A stretch of 7,814 nt of DNA from Deltaproteobacteria bacterium (GCA_016219165.1 JACRCB010000035.1:1-7814); one strand, 5' to 3'. Shown: positions 1-6,451, numbered from the stretch's first letter. Numbers and translations are program-made. Notes: a model not told the origin generated them from the sequence alone.

Positions 1-502
1 CTTTCCATTTTCTGTCAGCCTTTTCTTTGAGCGCGTTGTCAATCAAGCAGTCGTAATTAAAAGACAAAACAACATCGGTGGATTCCATCTGTTCAACTAA
101 AGTTTCGTGAAATTCACAATTTCCCCTAATCGCTTTCTGGAAAAGCAACGGTAGCGATTTGTAAAAACAATTCAGTGCTTCTACATATCGTTTTACAACA
201 GGACCTGTATCAACATGGACTTCTTTATGAAAACGGCTTGTATAATCGGCTTGTGAAAAAACTTCTTCCATGGACACTCCTATTGTAGAGCCGAATTCCT
301 TGTTCACAAAGTCAAGTAACTTCTCAATTTGCTCAGTATTGGCCGCCTTTTTAATGAATTGAATCTGTGAAAAGAAATCATTATCAAGCGGTGGTTTGGG
401 GTTCTGATTTGTTTTGACAAAGCTAGCACCTCTACTGGCCCCGGCACCTAAGACAATCAATGCCTTATGGTTTTCATATCCTAACCATTTTTTAAATAAC
501 AC
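1..502 (-). CDS. SIR2-like domain protein, N-terminal part (gene continues past the left window edge)
   Basis: The first 167 codons are open from a GTG at 502 to the window edge; the rest of the gene lies outside. Residues 14-27 form a Rossmann start, hydrophobic ALIVL followed by GAGASRGAS. Residues 37-44 are PPLDNDFF. A helix-rich region includes MEEVFSQADY (78-87), and residues 147-158 read SFNYDCLIDNAL, containing the FNYD motif that closes the NAD-binding pocket in SIR2-like proteins. This order (GAGAS, PPLD.DFF, E-rich helix, FNYD.LID) fits the SIR2_2-type NADases and sirtuin-like domains often found in anti-phage systems, where they cleave NAD+ after infection is sensed. The start is supported by a strong Shine-Dalgarno (GGGAGG, 6-base spacing). 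The DNA is AT-rich (45 GC in the first 120 bases by hand count) compared with the pyrimidine genes, which suggests horizontal gain. Family assignment is fairly sure. A defence role is inference, and any C-terminal effector or sensor domain is not visible. Confidence 0.8.
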   Translation of the reverse strand, partial: MLFKKWLGYENHKALIVLGAGASRGASFVKTNQNPKPPLDNDFFSQIQFIKKAANTEQIEKLLDFVNKEFGSTIGVSMEEVFSQADYTSRFHKEVHVDTGPVVKRYVEALNCFYKSLPLLFQKAIRGNCEFHETLVEQMESTDVVLSFNYDCLIDNALKEKADRKWK

Positions 503-508
503 GGACTA

Positions 509-514
509 CCTCCC
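509..514 (-). promoter_or_regulatory. Ribosome binding site of the SIR2-like gene
   Basis: GGGAGG on the minus strand, six bases (TAGTCC) before the GTG at 502. It decides the start of the gene, since no ATG in this frame lies near the conserved N-terminus. The site lies inside the stretch that resembles the end of carA. Confidence 0.7.
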
Positions 515-573
515 ATCCTCTCCCTAAACCTCCCGAATGGATACATCGAGCCATGAGGGTTAGATTCCTCCGG
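511..573 (-). pseudogene. Possible decayed duplicate of the carA 3' end
   Basis: Read on the minus strand in one frame, this stretch encodes PEESNPHGSMYPFGRFRERM then G. The intact carA ends PEASPGPHDSMYLFKRFIEM then MG (residues 354-375), so 14 of 21 residues match with one single-residue gap. At DNA level, bases 512-558 match 1812-1858 at 37 of 47 positions. Bases 563-573 match 1866-1876 at 10 of 11 positions, after an in-frame 3-base gap. The two copies have the same orientation, 1.3 kb apart, with the protease/TPR gene between them. The frame upstream of the match soon meets a stop (TAG), so it is not a gene now. The end of the remnant overlaps the ribosome binding site of the SIR2-like gene. 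Alternatively, it could be a chance or dispersed-repeat match. Confidence 0.5.
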
Positions 574-590
574 CCCGGCTACCTATTTCC

Positions 591-1736
591 TCAGTCGGCC
601 TTATGAATCATGTCGTATAATTTTTTCGCCATATCCCCGTCGATTGTCTTCAGTATCATGTATTCGTTCGAGGCGGAATCCCTGTCGCCGTGCGACAGGT
701 GCACAAGCCCCATGCTTAGATGCGCCCGCGCATCACGGGGCTTGGCGCGGAGCGCCTCTTTGAACGAAGATATCGCTTCGCCGTAGCGCCCGAGGCCGGC
801 ATACGTCCAGCCCAGATAATAGTACGCGTTCTCGTCTCCCGGATTGATGCGGATTGCGTCCATGTAGTCTCCCACCGCCTCCTTGAATCTCCCGAGCCCC
901 TGGTTGCAATACCCTTTCTGGAAACAGGCGTCGGCGTAACCCGGAGATTTCCTTGCCGCCTTTTCAAAGTAAGGGAAGGCCTTCTCGTAATCCCCGGCCC
1001 ATAGATGGATGAGCCCGCTGAAGTAAAGCCCTTCTTTTGAAGTGGGGTCTCCGGCGCCGGATTCGCTTTTCCACTCGGCGAAGGTCTTTCCTTTGCCGTT
1101 AAGGAGTCTTGTTATCCTCTCCGAGGGAACGGCAAAGTTGAGGCTCTCTTCGTCAACCCGCTGGAAGAGCGCGACCCCGACGGCCTCGCCTTTCATGTTC
1201 ACGACGGGGCTTCCGCTGTAACCCGGGAATATTTCCCCTGAAATCTGGATTATATTCCCGAAGAGCGGAATCTCGCGGACCGCCGAAATAACGCTTTCGC
1301 CTACCATCCTGTCGGCCCCCGGAGAGCCTCCGACAACCATGACCGGTTCTTTATCCGCGGGAAGGGAGGCGCTGAGATTAAGCGGCGTTACAGTGTTGCC
1401 CGGAAGCGTCGAAATGCGGATAATGTCCCCTTCCATATCCTCCGCGACAACCCTTTTAACGGAAAAAAATTCCCCTCCGGAGGTTTTAATACCGGCGCGG
1501 CTTGCCCCGGTAAGGGCGCGGCGGTTTGTGATGACATCGCCTTCCCTGTTTATGAAAAATCCGCCCGCCTGCCCTAAGACCCTCCCCTCCCCGTCATAGG
1601 CTACAACAAGGACGACCGAGGGCTCGACCCTTTTGATGATTGCCTGCAAATCCTCCCCGGCGCGGGAGAGGTTGAAAAAAGCAAGAGAAGAGAGAAGGAT
1701 AGTTGAAAGCGTCAAAGATGCACGATAAAACCTCAT
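591..1736 (-). CDS. Exported trypsin-like (S1C/HtrA-type fold) protein with C-terminal TPR repeats, probably catalytically dead
   Basis: 381 residues. Residues 1-26 are a signal peptide (RFYR basic start, long hydrophobic stretch, LSRA then GED as likely cleavage), so the protein acts outside the cytoplasm. Residues about 28-220 form a trypsin-like double barrel: GGFFINREGDVITN (58-71), the Asp region EDMEGDIIRI (D104 as likely catalytic Asp), and the Ser loop PGYSGSPVV (S174). Where the family has TNRHV or TNNHV, this protein has TNRRA: residue 73 is Arg (codon CGC at 1518-1520), so the catalytic His is absent. A CAC to CGC change would explain it. Residues about 236-375 contain three clear TPR units plus a weaker fourth (YEKAFPYFEKAARKSP, FKEAVGDYMDAIRINP, YGEAISSFKEALRAKP). 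No PDZ domain is seen. The gene follows carA by 71 bases in the same direction, with a possible ribosome site AGGTGA before the ATG. It may be a scaffold or binding protein rather than a protease. Domain calls are solid; loss of activity is inferred from one residue. Confidence 0.85.
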   Translation of the reverse strand: MRFYRASLTLSTILLSSLAFFNLSRAGEDLQAIIKRVEPSVVLVVAYDGEGRVLGQAGGFFINREGDVITNRRALTGASRAGIKTSGGEFFSVKRVVAEDMEGDIIRISTLPGNTVTPLNLSASLPADKEPVMVVGGSPGADRMVGESVISAVREIPLFGNIIQISGEIFPGYSGSPVVNMKGEAVGVALFQRVDEESLNFAVPSERITRLLNGKGKTFAEWKSESGAGDPTSKEGLYFSGLIHLWAGDYEKAFPYFEKAARKSPGYADACFQKGYCNQGLGRFKEAVGDYMDAIRINPGDENAYYYLGWTYAGLGRYGEAISSFKEALRAKPRDARAHLSMGLVHLSHGDRDSASNEYMILKTIDGDMAKKLYDMIHKAD

Positions 1737-1750
1737 GGCCTCACCTGCCC

Positions 1751-1808
1751 GTCATTCCCCCAGTCATTCCCATAATCCTGCAGGGATGAATCCCTGCACC
1801 CGGATTAT
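1751..1808. repeat. Palindromic repeat between carA and the protease/TPR gene
   Basis: The core hairpin is TGCAGGGA (1779-1786), TGAA loop, TCCCTGCA (1791-1798). It is extended by ATAATCC (1772-1778) pairing with GGATTAT (1802-1808) across a 3-base bulge, giving 15 pairs. Next to it, GTCATTCCC occurs twice (1751-1759 and 1763-1771). No T-tract follows on either strand, so it is not a standard intrinsic terminator. It looks like a REP-like dispersed element and could still shape mRNA decay or processing after carA. It abuts the carA stop codon. Confidence 0.7.
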
Positions 1809-2935
1809 CAACCCATCATCTCAATAAACCTCTTGAAAAGATACATCGAGTCGTGCGGGCCCGGGGATGCCTCCGGGTGGTACTGGACCGAGAAAAACCT
1901 CCCCTCTCTGTCCGTCATCCCCTCGACCGTAGAGTCGTTCAGGTTTATATGCGTGAGTTCGCCGTACTTCCCCATTGATTCCATATCGACCGCGAAGCCG
2001 TGGTTCTGGCAGGTTATCTCGACCTTGCCGGTCTTTAAATCCTTTACCGGCTGGTTAGCTCCCCTGTGGCCGAACTTCAACTTGAAAGTCTTGCCTCCGA
2101 GGGCAAGCCCCAAAAGTTGATGTCCGAGGCATATACCGAATATCGGTTTTTTGCCGACGAGTTTTCTGATATTTTCCTGCGCGTATTTGACAGGCTCCGG
2201 GTCTCCGGGCCCGTTTGAAAGAAAAACCCCGTCCGGGTTCGATTCCAGAACCTTTTCCGCCGGTGTTTTGGCCGGCACGACCGTAACATCGCATCCCGAC
2301 GAATAAAGGTTCCTTAAGATATTCCTCTTTATCCCGAAGTCATAGGCAACGACCCTGAACCTTTTCCCCTTCGCAAGAGGGGAGGGTTTATAACCCCGTT
2401 CGAGCGTCCAAAGTCCCTCGTCCCATTTATAAGGCTCTTTGCACGTAACCTCTTTTACGAGGTCTCTTCCCACAAGGCACGGGGATTTTCCCGCCTTGTC
2501 CGCCAAGGAATCGGGATTAAGGTCAACGCTCGAGATAACCCCCTCCATCGCCCCCTTTTCCCTTATGCGCCTGGTAAGCGCCCTCGTGTCTATACCGTAG
2601 ATGCCGACGATGCCCATTTTTTTCAGATACTCGCCGAGGGAAAAGGCACCCCTCCAACTGCTCGGGATGAGCGAAGGCTCCTTTACTATAAACCCCTCGA
2701 CCCACGGCCTCCATGACTCTATGTCCTCTGGGTTAAGGCCGTAGTTGCCCATTTCGGTATAGGTCATCGTTACTATCTGCCCCTTGTAAGAGGGGTCGGT
2801 AAGGATTTCCTGATAACCGGTCATCGAGGTATTGAATACCACCTCTCCCGTGGTTTCGCCCTCCGCGCCGAAGCTTAAACCTTCGAATACGGTCCCGTCG
2901 GAGAGGGCGAGTATCGCGGGTTTTTTAGTTTCCAT
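1808..2935 (-). CDS. carA: Carbamoyl-phosphate synthase small (glutaminase) subunit
   Basis: 375 residues, the usual length for CarA. It hydrolyses glutamine and passes ammonia to the large subunit CarB, which makes carbamoyl phosphate for pyrimidine and arginine synthesis in the cytoplasm. The N-terminal CarA domain (about 1-150) starts LSDGTVFEGLSFG and includes NTSMTGYQEILTDPSY. The class I glutamine amidotransferase domain (about 193-372) has SNGPGDP (240-246), the nucleophile elbow GICLGHQ with Cys269, and QYHPEASPGPHD with His353 and Glu355, so the triad is complete. The ATG at 2935 has a good ribosome site, GAGGGG, five bases upstream. It lies 53 bases after pyrC. No carB follows in this window; the next gene is the protease/TPR gene. 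A degenerate second copy of its 3' end appears at 511-573. Confidence 0.97.
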   Translation of the reverse strand: METKKPAILALSDGTVFEGLSFGAEGETTGEVVFNTSMTGYQEILTDPSYKGQIVTMTYTEMGNYGLNPEDIESWRPWVEGFIVKEPSLIPSSWRGAFSLGEYLKKMGIVGIYGIDTRALTRRIREKGAMEGVISSVDLNPDSLADKAGKSPCLVGRDLVKEVTCKEPYKWDEGLWTLERGYKPSPLAKGKRFRVVAYDFGIKRNILRNLYSSGCDVTVVPAKTPAEKVLESNPDGVFLSNGPGDPEPVKYAQENIRKLVGKKPIFGICLGHQLLGLALGGKTFKLKFGHRGANQPVKDLKTGKVEITCQNHGFAVDMESMGKYGELTHINLNDSTVEGMTDREGRFFSVQYHPEASPGPHDSMYLFKRFIEMMG

Positions 2936-2955
2936 GTTTACCCCTCACCCCCGCT

Positions 2956-2972
2956 TTCCCGCTGGGCGGGAA
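2956..2972. repeat. Short palindrome between pyrC and carA
   Basis: TTCCCGC (2956-2962), TGG loop, GCGGGAA (2966-2972): seven perfect pairs in the 53-base gap between pyrC and carA. There is no T-tract, so termination is unlikely; the flanking GGAATCC-type sequence resembles common dispersed intergenic repeats. It could modulate carA relative to pyrC, but nothing proves this. Confidence 0.5.
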
Positions 2973-2988
2973 TCCGGCGGGCACCCGA

Positions 2989-4281
2989 TTAGATTTCTCC
3001 GTCATATACCACATTCCCGTTAACGATCGTCTTTATGACCTTGCCTCTCAACTCCCTGCCCTTAAACGGCGTATTCCTTCCCTTGCTCTTGAACTTCGCG
3101 GGGTCTACAACCCATTTCCGCTCCAAGTCTACGATTGCAACGTCCGCGGGACTCCCGATATTAAGCGTTCCCCTGTCGAGCCCCATGAGCTTTGCGGGAT
3201 TCACGGCCATAAGGCGTATGAGGGAATCAAGCGTCAAAAACCCTTCATCCACAAGGCCGAGCATCACCGGCAGGGAGGTCTCAAGCCCGACCGCTCCGAA
3301 GGAGGCATAATCGAACTCAACGTCCTTTTCTATCGAAGAATGCGGGGCGTGGTCTGTTGCGATGCAGTCTATGGTCCCGTCCTTGAGCCCCTCTCTCAGG
3401 GCGTCTACATCCTCTCTTCCCCTCAAAGGCGGATTCATCTTCGCGTCCGTATCGAACCCCAAGACCATTTCATCGGTGAGCGTCAGGTGGTGCGGGGCCG
3501 CCTCCGCCGTCAGGTTGACCCCTCTTTTCTTTGCGGCCCTTATGAGAAAAACGGAGCCGCGCACACTTACGTGCGCGATATGGAGTTTCCCTCCCGTCAA
3601 TTCGGCTAACGCTATGTCCCTTCCCACCATCGCCTCCTCGGCGGCATTGGGGATGCCCTTTAATCCGAGCCTTGTAGAGATTACCCCCTCGTTCATGACG
3701 CCGTTGCCCGCAATCGAAGGGTCTTCCGCATGGCTTATGACCGTCAGGCCGAAAACCTTCGAATACTCAAGCGCCCTCCTCATGAGAGAGCCGTCAACAA
3801 TGGGCCTTCCATCGTCCGATACCGCGATACAGCCCGCATCCCTCAACTCCCCCATCTCGGTCAAACCCTCTCCCATGAGGCCCAGGGTTACAGCGCCCAC
3901 CGGAAAAACATTTACGCATCCTTCCTCTTCGGCCTTCTTTCTGATATAACGCGTAACCGCCGCGTTATCGTTCACGGGCTTTGTGTTCGCCATGGAAAAT
4001 ACCGTTGTAACTCCTCCGGCCGCGGCCGCGAGGGAACCGGTCTTAATCGTCTCCTTATACTCTTCGCCCGGCTCCCTTAAGTGGGTATGCAGGTCCACAA
4101 GCCCCGGGACGATAAGCCTTCCACGGCAATCTATAACCTCCCAGCCATCTCCGAGAGGGGGCTCATGGGACAAGGGTTTCAAAGCGGCAATCCTCCCCCC
4201 GATTACAAAAAGGTCGTAGACCCCGTCTATTCCGCTTTCCGGGTCCAGGACCCTTCCGCCCGTCAATGCGAGCCGTTTCAT
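2989..4281 (-). CDS. pyrC: Dihydroorotase (class I amidohydrolase type)
   Basis: 430 residues, typical for the long class I form also found in Bacillus. It cyclises N-carbamoyl-L-aspartate to dihydroorotate, the third step of pyrimidine synthesis. All metal-site motifs are present: DLHTHLREPG (63-72, with His65 and His67), SDDGRP (155-160, with Asp157), SHAED with His184, HIAHVS with His237, and IATDHAPH with Asp310. The substrate-binding segment FSMANTKPVND (95-105) is also conserved. This intactness argues for an active enzyme rather than the non-catalytic PyrC-like partner of some aspartate carbamoyltransferases. The ATG at 4281 overlaps the pyrB stop as ATGA, implying translational coupling, with a GGAGGGG ribosome site seven bases upstream. 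Confidence 0.96.
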   Translation of the reverse strand: MKRLALTGGRVLDPESGIDGVYDLFVIGGRIAALKPLSHEPPLGDGWEVIDCRGRLIVPGLVDLHTHLREPGEEYKETIKTGSLAAAAGGVTTVFSMANTKPVNDNAAVTRYIRKKAEEEGCVNVFPVGAVTLGLMGEGLTEMGELRDAGCIAVSDDGRPIVDGSLMRRALEYSKVFGLTVISHAEDPSIAGNGVMNEGVISTRLGLKGIPNAAEEAMVGRDIALAELTGGKLHIAHVSVRGSVFLIRAAKKRGVNLTAEAAPHHLTLTDEMVLGFDTDAKMNPPLRGREDVDALREGLKDGTIDCIATDHAPHSSIEKDVEFDYASFGAVGLETSLPVMLGLVDEGFLTLDSLIRLMAVNPAKLMGLDRGTLNIGSPADVAIVDLERKWVVDPAKFKSKGRNTPFKGRELRGKVIKTIVNGNVVYDGEI

Positions 4282-5201
4282 TCCTTTACCCCTCCCAAAA
4301 GGAGATAAAAGAGCGCCATCCTGACCGCAACACCGTTTTTAACCTGTTCGAGTATCAACGACCACGGCCCGTCCGCGACTTCCGGGGAAATCTCGACCCC
4401 CCTGTTAACCGGGCCGGGGTGGAGTATTATGACGTCCTTCTTTGAGCCGTTGAGTTTTTCGTTGTCAAGCCCGTAAACCCTCGAATACTCCCTTACCGAG
4501 GGGAAGAGCGCCTCTTTCTGGCGTTCGAGTTGTATCCTGAGCATCATTATCACGTCCGCGTCCTTTATGGCATCTTTCATATCGGACTTAACGCCGCAGA
4601 TGGATTCAATCCCCTTCGGCATCATAGTAGGCGGGCCGCAAAGGGTAACCTCGGCGCCCATTTTTTTAAAACCGTGCATGTTCGACCTCGCAACCCTCGA
4701 ATGGGCTATGTCTCCGGCAATCACTATGCGAAGCCCCTCAAGCCTTCCCAACCTCTCCTTTACCGTGAACATATCGAGGAGGGCCTGAGAGGGATGCTCG
4801 TGCGCGCCGTCCCCAGCGTTTATAACGCTCGATTTAAGATACCTTGCGAGCATATGGGGCGCGCCCGCTGAAGAATGCCTTACGACGATGCAGTCCGGGT
4901 TCATTGCCTCGAGGTTTTTTGCCGTGTCCTTAAGCGTTTCGCCTTTTTTAGCCGAACTCGCTGCAACCGAGATGTTCACCGCGTCCGCGCTCATCCTCTT
5001 TGCGGCTATCTCAAAGGAAGTCCTTGTCCGGGTCGAGGCCTCATAGAAGAGGTTTATTATGGTCTTCCCCCGAAGTGTGGGGACCTTCTTGATTTCCCTC
5101 TCCGAAACCTCCTTGAAGGATGCGGCGGTGGATAAAATAAGTTCAATCTCCTCTTTCGAGAGTTCCTCTATGCCGAGAAGGTCTTTCCTGTTAAGCCTCA
5201 C
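4278..5201 (-). CDS. pyrB: Aspartate carbamoyltransferase catalytic chain
   Basis: 307 residues, normal for the catalytic chain. It joins carbamoyl phosphate and aspartate to form carbamoyl-aspartate. The carbamoyl-phosphate motif STRTRTSFE is at 56-64. The SSxxKGE loop is at 82-88 and contributes its Lys to the neighbouring active site. Further motifs are DGAHEHPSQALLD (131-143), GDIAHSRVARSN (163-174), MLRIQLERQ (220-228) and HPGPVNRGVE (261-270). No regulatory chain gene (pyrI) is nearby, so the enzyme is probably a catalytic trimer, alone or with PyrC. The start codon is GTG, chosen because the AGGAGGAGG ribosome site lies just upstream and the protein begins RLNRKDLLGIEELS, as in relatives. 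It follows pyrR by three bases and overlaps pyrC by four. Confidence 0.97.
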   Translation of the reverse strand: MRLNRKDLLGIEELSKEEIELILSTAASFKEVSEREIKKVPTLRGKTIINLFYEASTRTRTSFEIAAKRMSADAVNISVAASSAKKGETLKDTAKNLEAMNPDCIVVRHSSAGAPHMLARYLKSSVINAGDGAHEHPSQALLDMFTVKERLGRLEGLRIVIAGDIAHSRVARSNMHGFKKMGAEVTLCGPPTMMPKGIESICGVKSDMKDAIKDADVIMMLRIQLERQKEALFPSVREYSRVYGLDNEKLNGSKKDVIILHPGPVNRGVEISPEVADGPWSLILEQVKNGVAVRMALFYLLLGGVKE

Positions 5202-5204
5202 CTT

Positions 5205-5753
5205 TTATTGCCTCCTCCTGTCCTCGGTAGGCATTACAACCACTTCGCTCGTTCCGTCCAGTTCCTCGACGTGCACCTTCACGTCTTCCTTAAGAGAGGT
5301 CGGGATGTTTTTGCCGACGTAATCGGCCCTTATGGGAAGTTCCCTGTGCCCCCTGTCAACGAGCACGGCCAATTGAATGGATACGGGACGGCCGAAGTCC
5401 ATGAGGGCGTTCATTGCGGCCCTTATGGTCCTTCCCGTAAAAAAAACGTCGTCCACCATGATGACCGTTTTTCCGTCAATGGGGAACGGGATGTCCATCT
5501 TTTTAAGGGGCTGCGCTTCTTTAAGCCCTATGTCGTCACGGTAGAGGGTGGCATCTACCGCGCCGGCCTGGAGGGAGACCCCCTCTATCTCTTCGATTTT
5601 TTTCTGCAGCATCATCGCGAGATGGTAACCCCTTGTGGGAATGCCGAGGATAACGAGGTTTTCCACCCCCCTGTTCCTTTCGAGGATTTCATGGGCAATC
5701 CTTGCCATAGCCCTCTCGACGGATTTCTTATCCATTACAACCTTGGGTTTCAT
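5205..5753 (-). CDS. pyrR: Pyrimidine operon attenuator / uracil phosphoribosyltransferase PyrR
   Basis: 182 residues, full length for PyrR. It is a type I phosphoribosyltransferase fold protein that binds pyr leader RNA when UMP or UTP is high and favours transcription termination; it often also converts uracil and PRPP to UMP. The N-terminus MKPKVVMDKKSVERAMARIA is typical. LGIPTRGYHLA (36-46) forms the first PRPP loop. TLYRDD (69-74) and the PRPP-binding signature VIMVDDVFFTGRTIRAA (97-113) follow, then LVDRGHRELPIRADYVGKNIPT. All key segments are intact. The gene is first in the operon and lies just behind an RNA leader with a PyrR-type hairpin and a terminator, so autoregulation is expected. 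The nearest purine-rich match (GGGGA) is about ten bases before the ATG, a weak ribosome site. Confidence 0.96.
   Translation of the reverse strand: MKPKVVMDKKSVERAMARIAHEILERNRGVENLVILGIPTRGYHLAMMLQKKIEEIEGVSLQAGAVDATLYRDDIGLKEAQPLKKMDIPFPIDGKTVIMVDDVFFTGRTIRAAMNALMDFGRPVSIQLAVLVDRGHRELPIRADYVGKNIPTSLKEDVKVHVEELDGTSEVVVMPTEDRRRQ
5211..5219 (-). promoter_or_regulatory. Ribosome binding site for the GTG-started pyrB
   Basis: AGGAGGAGG on the minus strand, nine bases before the GTG at 5201. It lies within the last codons of pyrR (the RRRQ tail), so pyrR and pyrB translation are probably coupled. It fixes the non-ATG start of pyrB. Confidence 0.7.
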
Positions 5754-5810
5754 ATCGGAAAATTCCCCGTTTAAAGAAGGTTACCGCGGCTTGGAATCCA
5801 TCCCCGGGCC

Positions 5811-5846
5811 AAAAAAAACCTCCGCGCCCTGTAAGGATGCGGAGGT
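5811..5846 (-). terminator. Intrinsic terminator in the pyr operon leader (attenuator)
   Basis: On the minus strand, ACCTCCGC (5846-5839) pairs with GCGGAGGT (5825-5818) across a 13-base loop, followed directly by a run of T (eight A on the plus strand, 5811-5818). It lies between the PyrR-binding hairpin and pyrR, where a PyrR-controlled attenuator belongs. It would stop transcription before pyrR when PyrR with UMP holds the upstream hairpin. Confidence 0.85.
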
Positions 5847-5885
5847 CCTGAAATCCGGTATCAAGCCGATATGGTTCATCTCTCC

Positions 5886-5918
5886 CCTTTCTTAATCTCT
5901 CGGGATTAAGTTAAAAGG
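5886..5918 (-). promoter_or_regulatory. PyrR-binding RNA hairpin (anti-antiterminator)
   Basis: On the minus strand, the upper stem CTTAATC / GATTAAG (5910-5904 with 5897-5891) closes a six-base loop, CCGAGA. This fits the CNGNGA terminal loop of PyrR-binding RNAs. Below a three-base 5' bulge (TAA) is a lower stem CCTTT / AAAGG (5918-5914 with 5890-5886). The segment AATCCCGAGAGATT matches the known ARUCCNGNGAGGYU consensus with one change, a G to A that turns a U-G pair into U-A and keeps the stem. Confidence 0.85.
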
Positions 5919-5939
5919 CGGATTTTGTAATGCGCCCCT

Positions 5940-6326
5940 CTATTGCCTCGGAATTTCCGCGAGGGGTTTTTTTTCGTAAATCTCAAAATGAAGCGTTTTC
6001 CTGTACCTGTTGAAAAAATCGAGTTTTATATCGTATGGAAACGAGACCTCGATATATTCAAATCCTCTTTTTATTTTTATATCTTCTTCTACGACGGGTA
6101 TGGCCCAGTAACGGGCCTTGTCGAGTATATTGTTTCTAATCTCCTCGTCCTTGTAAAAAGTCGCGCTCTGAGCGATGGACTTTACCTCGTACTGCATCAT
6201 CCAGTAGTTGAAAAACGGGGGAACGGCAATGAAGCCGCCGTATACTATCGCCCCCAGAACGAGGAGCCAGAAAAGCCTCTTTATGCTTATAAACCCCCTG
6301 TTATCCAGAAGTGTGGCAAAAGCCAT
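5940..6326 (-). CDS. Small single-pass membrane protein, DUF4845-like
   Basis: 128 residues from the ATG at 6326. A short N-terminal stretch ends NRGF (9-12), then KR, one membrane segment (about 18-35, LFWLLVLGAIVYGGFIAV), then PPFFNYWMMQYEV and a soluble alpha/beta tail. The pattern (RGF/RGM, single helix, proline pair, aromatic FNY, EEIR, a late beta strand ending in FEIYEKKPL) resembles DUF4845-type proteins, whose function is not known. RGF just before a hydrophobic helix also recalls type IV prepilin N-termini, but the Glu at +5 is absent (Lys here), so processing is doubtful. A TTG at 6362 would add 12 residues but has no ribosome site. AAGAGG lies 13 bases before the chosen ATG, so the start is uncertain. 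The gene ends just before the pyr leader and has the same direction. Confidence 0.7.
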   Translation of the reverse strand: MAFATLLDNRGFISIKRLFWLLVLGAIVYGGFIAVPPFFNYWMMQYEVKSIAQSATFYKDEEIRNNILDKARYWAIPVVEEDIKIKRGFEYIEVSFPYDIKLDFFNRYRKTLHFEIYEKKPLAEIPRQ

Positions 6327-6425
6327 CCATTTACATATACCTCTTAAGGGGGATGGAGTCAAGGGGAAAAGTGGGTGGGGGTTGTCTCGTAAGATGAGGA
6401 CAACATAGCCGAAATATTATCATAG

Positions 6426-6441
6426 CCTCCCTTTCGGGAGG
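6426..6441. repeat. Short hairpin in the divergent intergenic region
   Basis: CCTCCC (6426-6431), TTTC loop, GGGAGG (6436-6441): six perfect pairs. No T-tract follows on either strand. Confidence 0.55.
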
Positions 6442-6451
6442 ACTCCGAGGT

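Larger units (their letters stand above)
5811..5925 (-). promoter_or_regulatory. pyr operon leader: complete attenuation region
   Basis: This spans the PyrR-binding hairpin, a roughly 40-base linker and the terminator. AAATCCG (5925-5919, minus strand) can pair perfectly with CGGATTT (5857-5851). This 7-pair helix starts right next to the lower stem of the PyrR hairpin and encloses it, leaving the terminator free. That would stabilise the terminated state. A competing antiterminator is less clear: GGAG just after the PyrR hairpin can pair with CTCC of the terminator's first arm, but only over four bases. I see no convincing promoter between this leader and the upstream gene, so transcription may start inside the end of that gene or read through it. 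Confidence 0.6.

Noticed and set aside
3362..3949. Plus-strand open frame of 195 codons across pyrC
   Set aside because: It is antisense to a fully conserved dihydroorotase; the openness follows from GC-rich codon use.
5208..5774. Long plus-strand open frame of 188 codons
   Set aside because: It is antisense to pyrR, whose family match is unambiguous, and it shows no recognisable protein features.
5946..5974. Plus-strand terminator-like signal: CCTCG/CGAGG stem followed by GG and eight T
   Set aside because: It lies inside the minus-strand membrane protein gene, where the T run encodes two Lys codons (EKKPL), and no plus-strand gene leads into it.
6327..6362. TTG start at 6362 for the membrane protein gene
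   Set aside because: No ribosome site precedes it, and the extra residues are not expected in DUF4845-like proteins.
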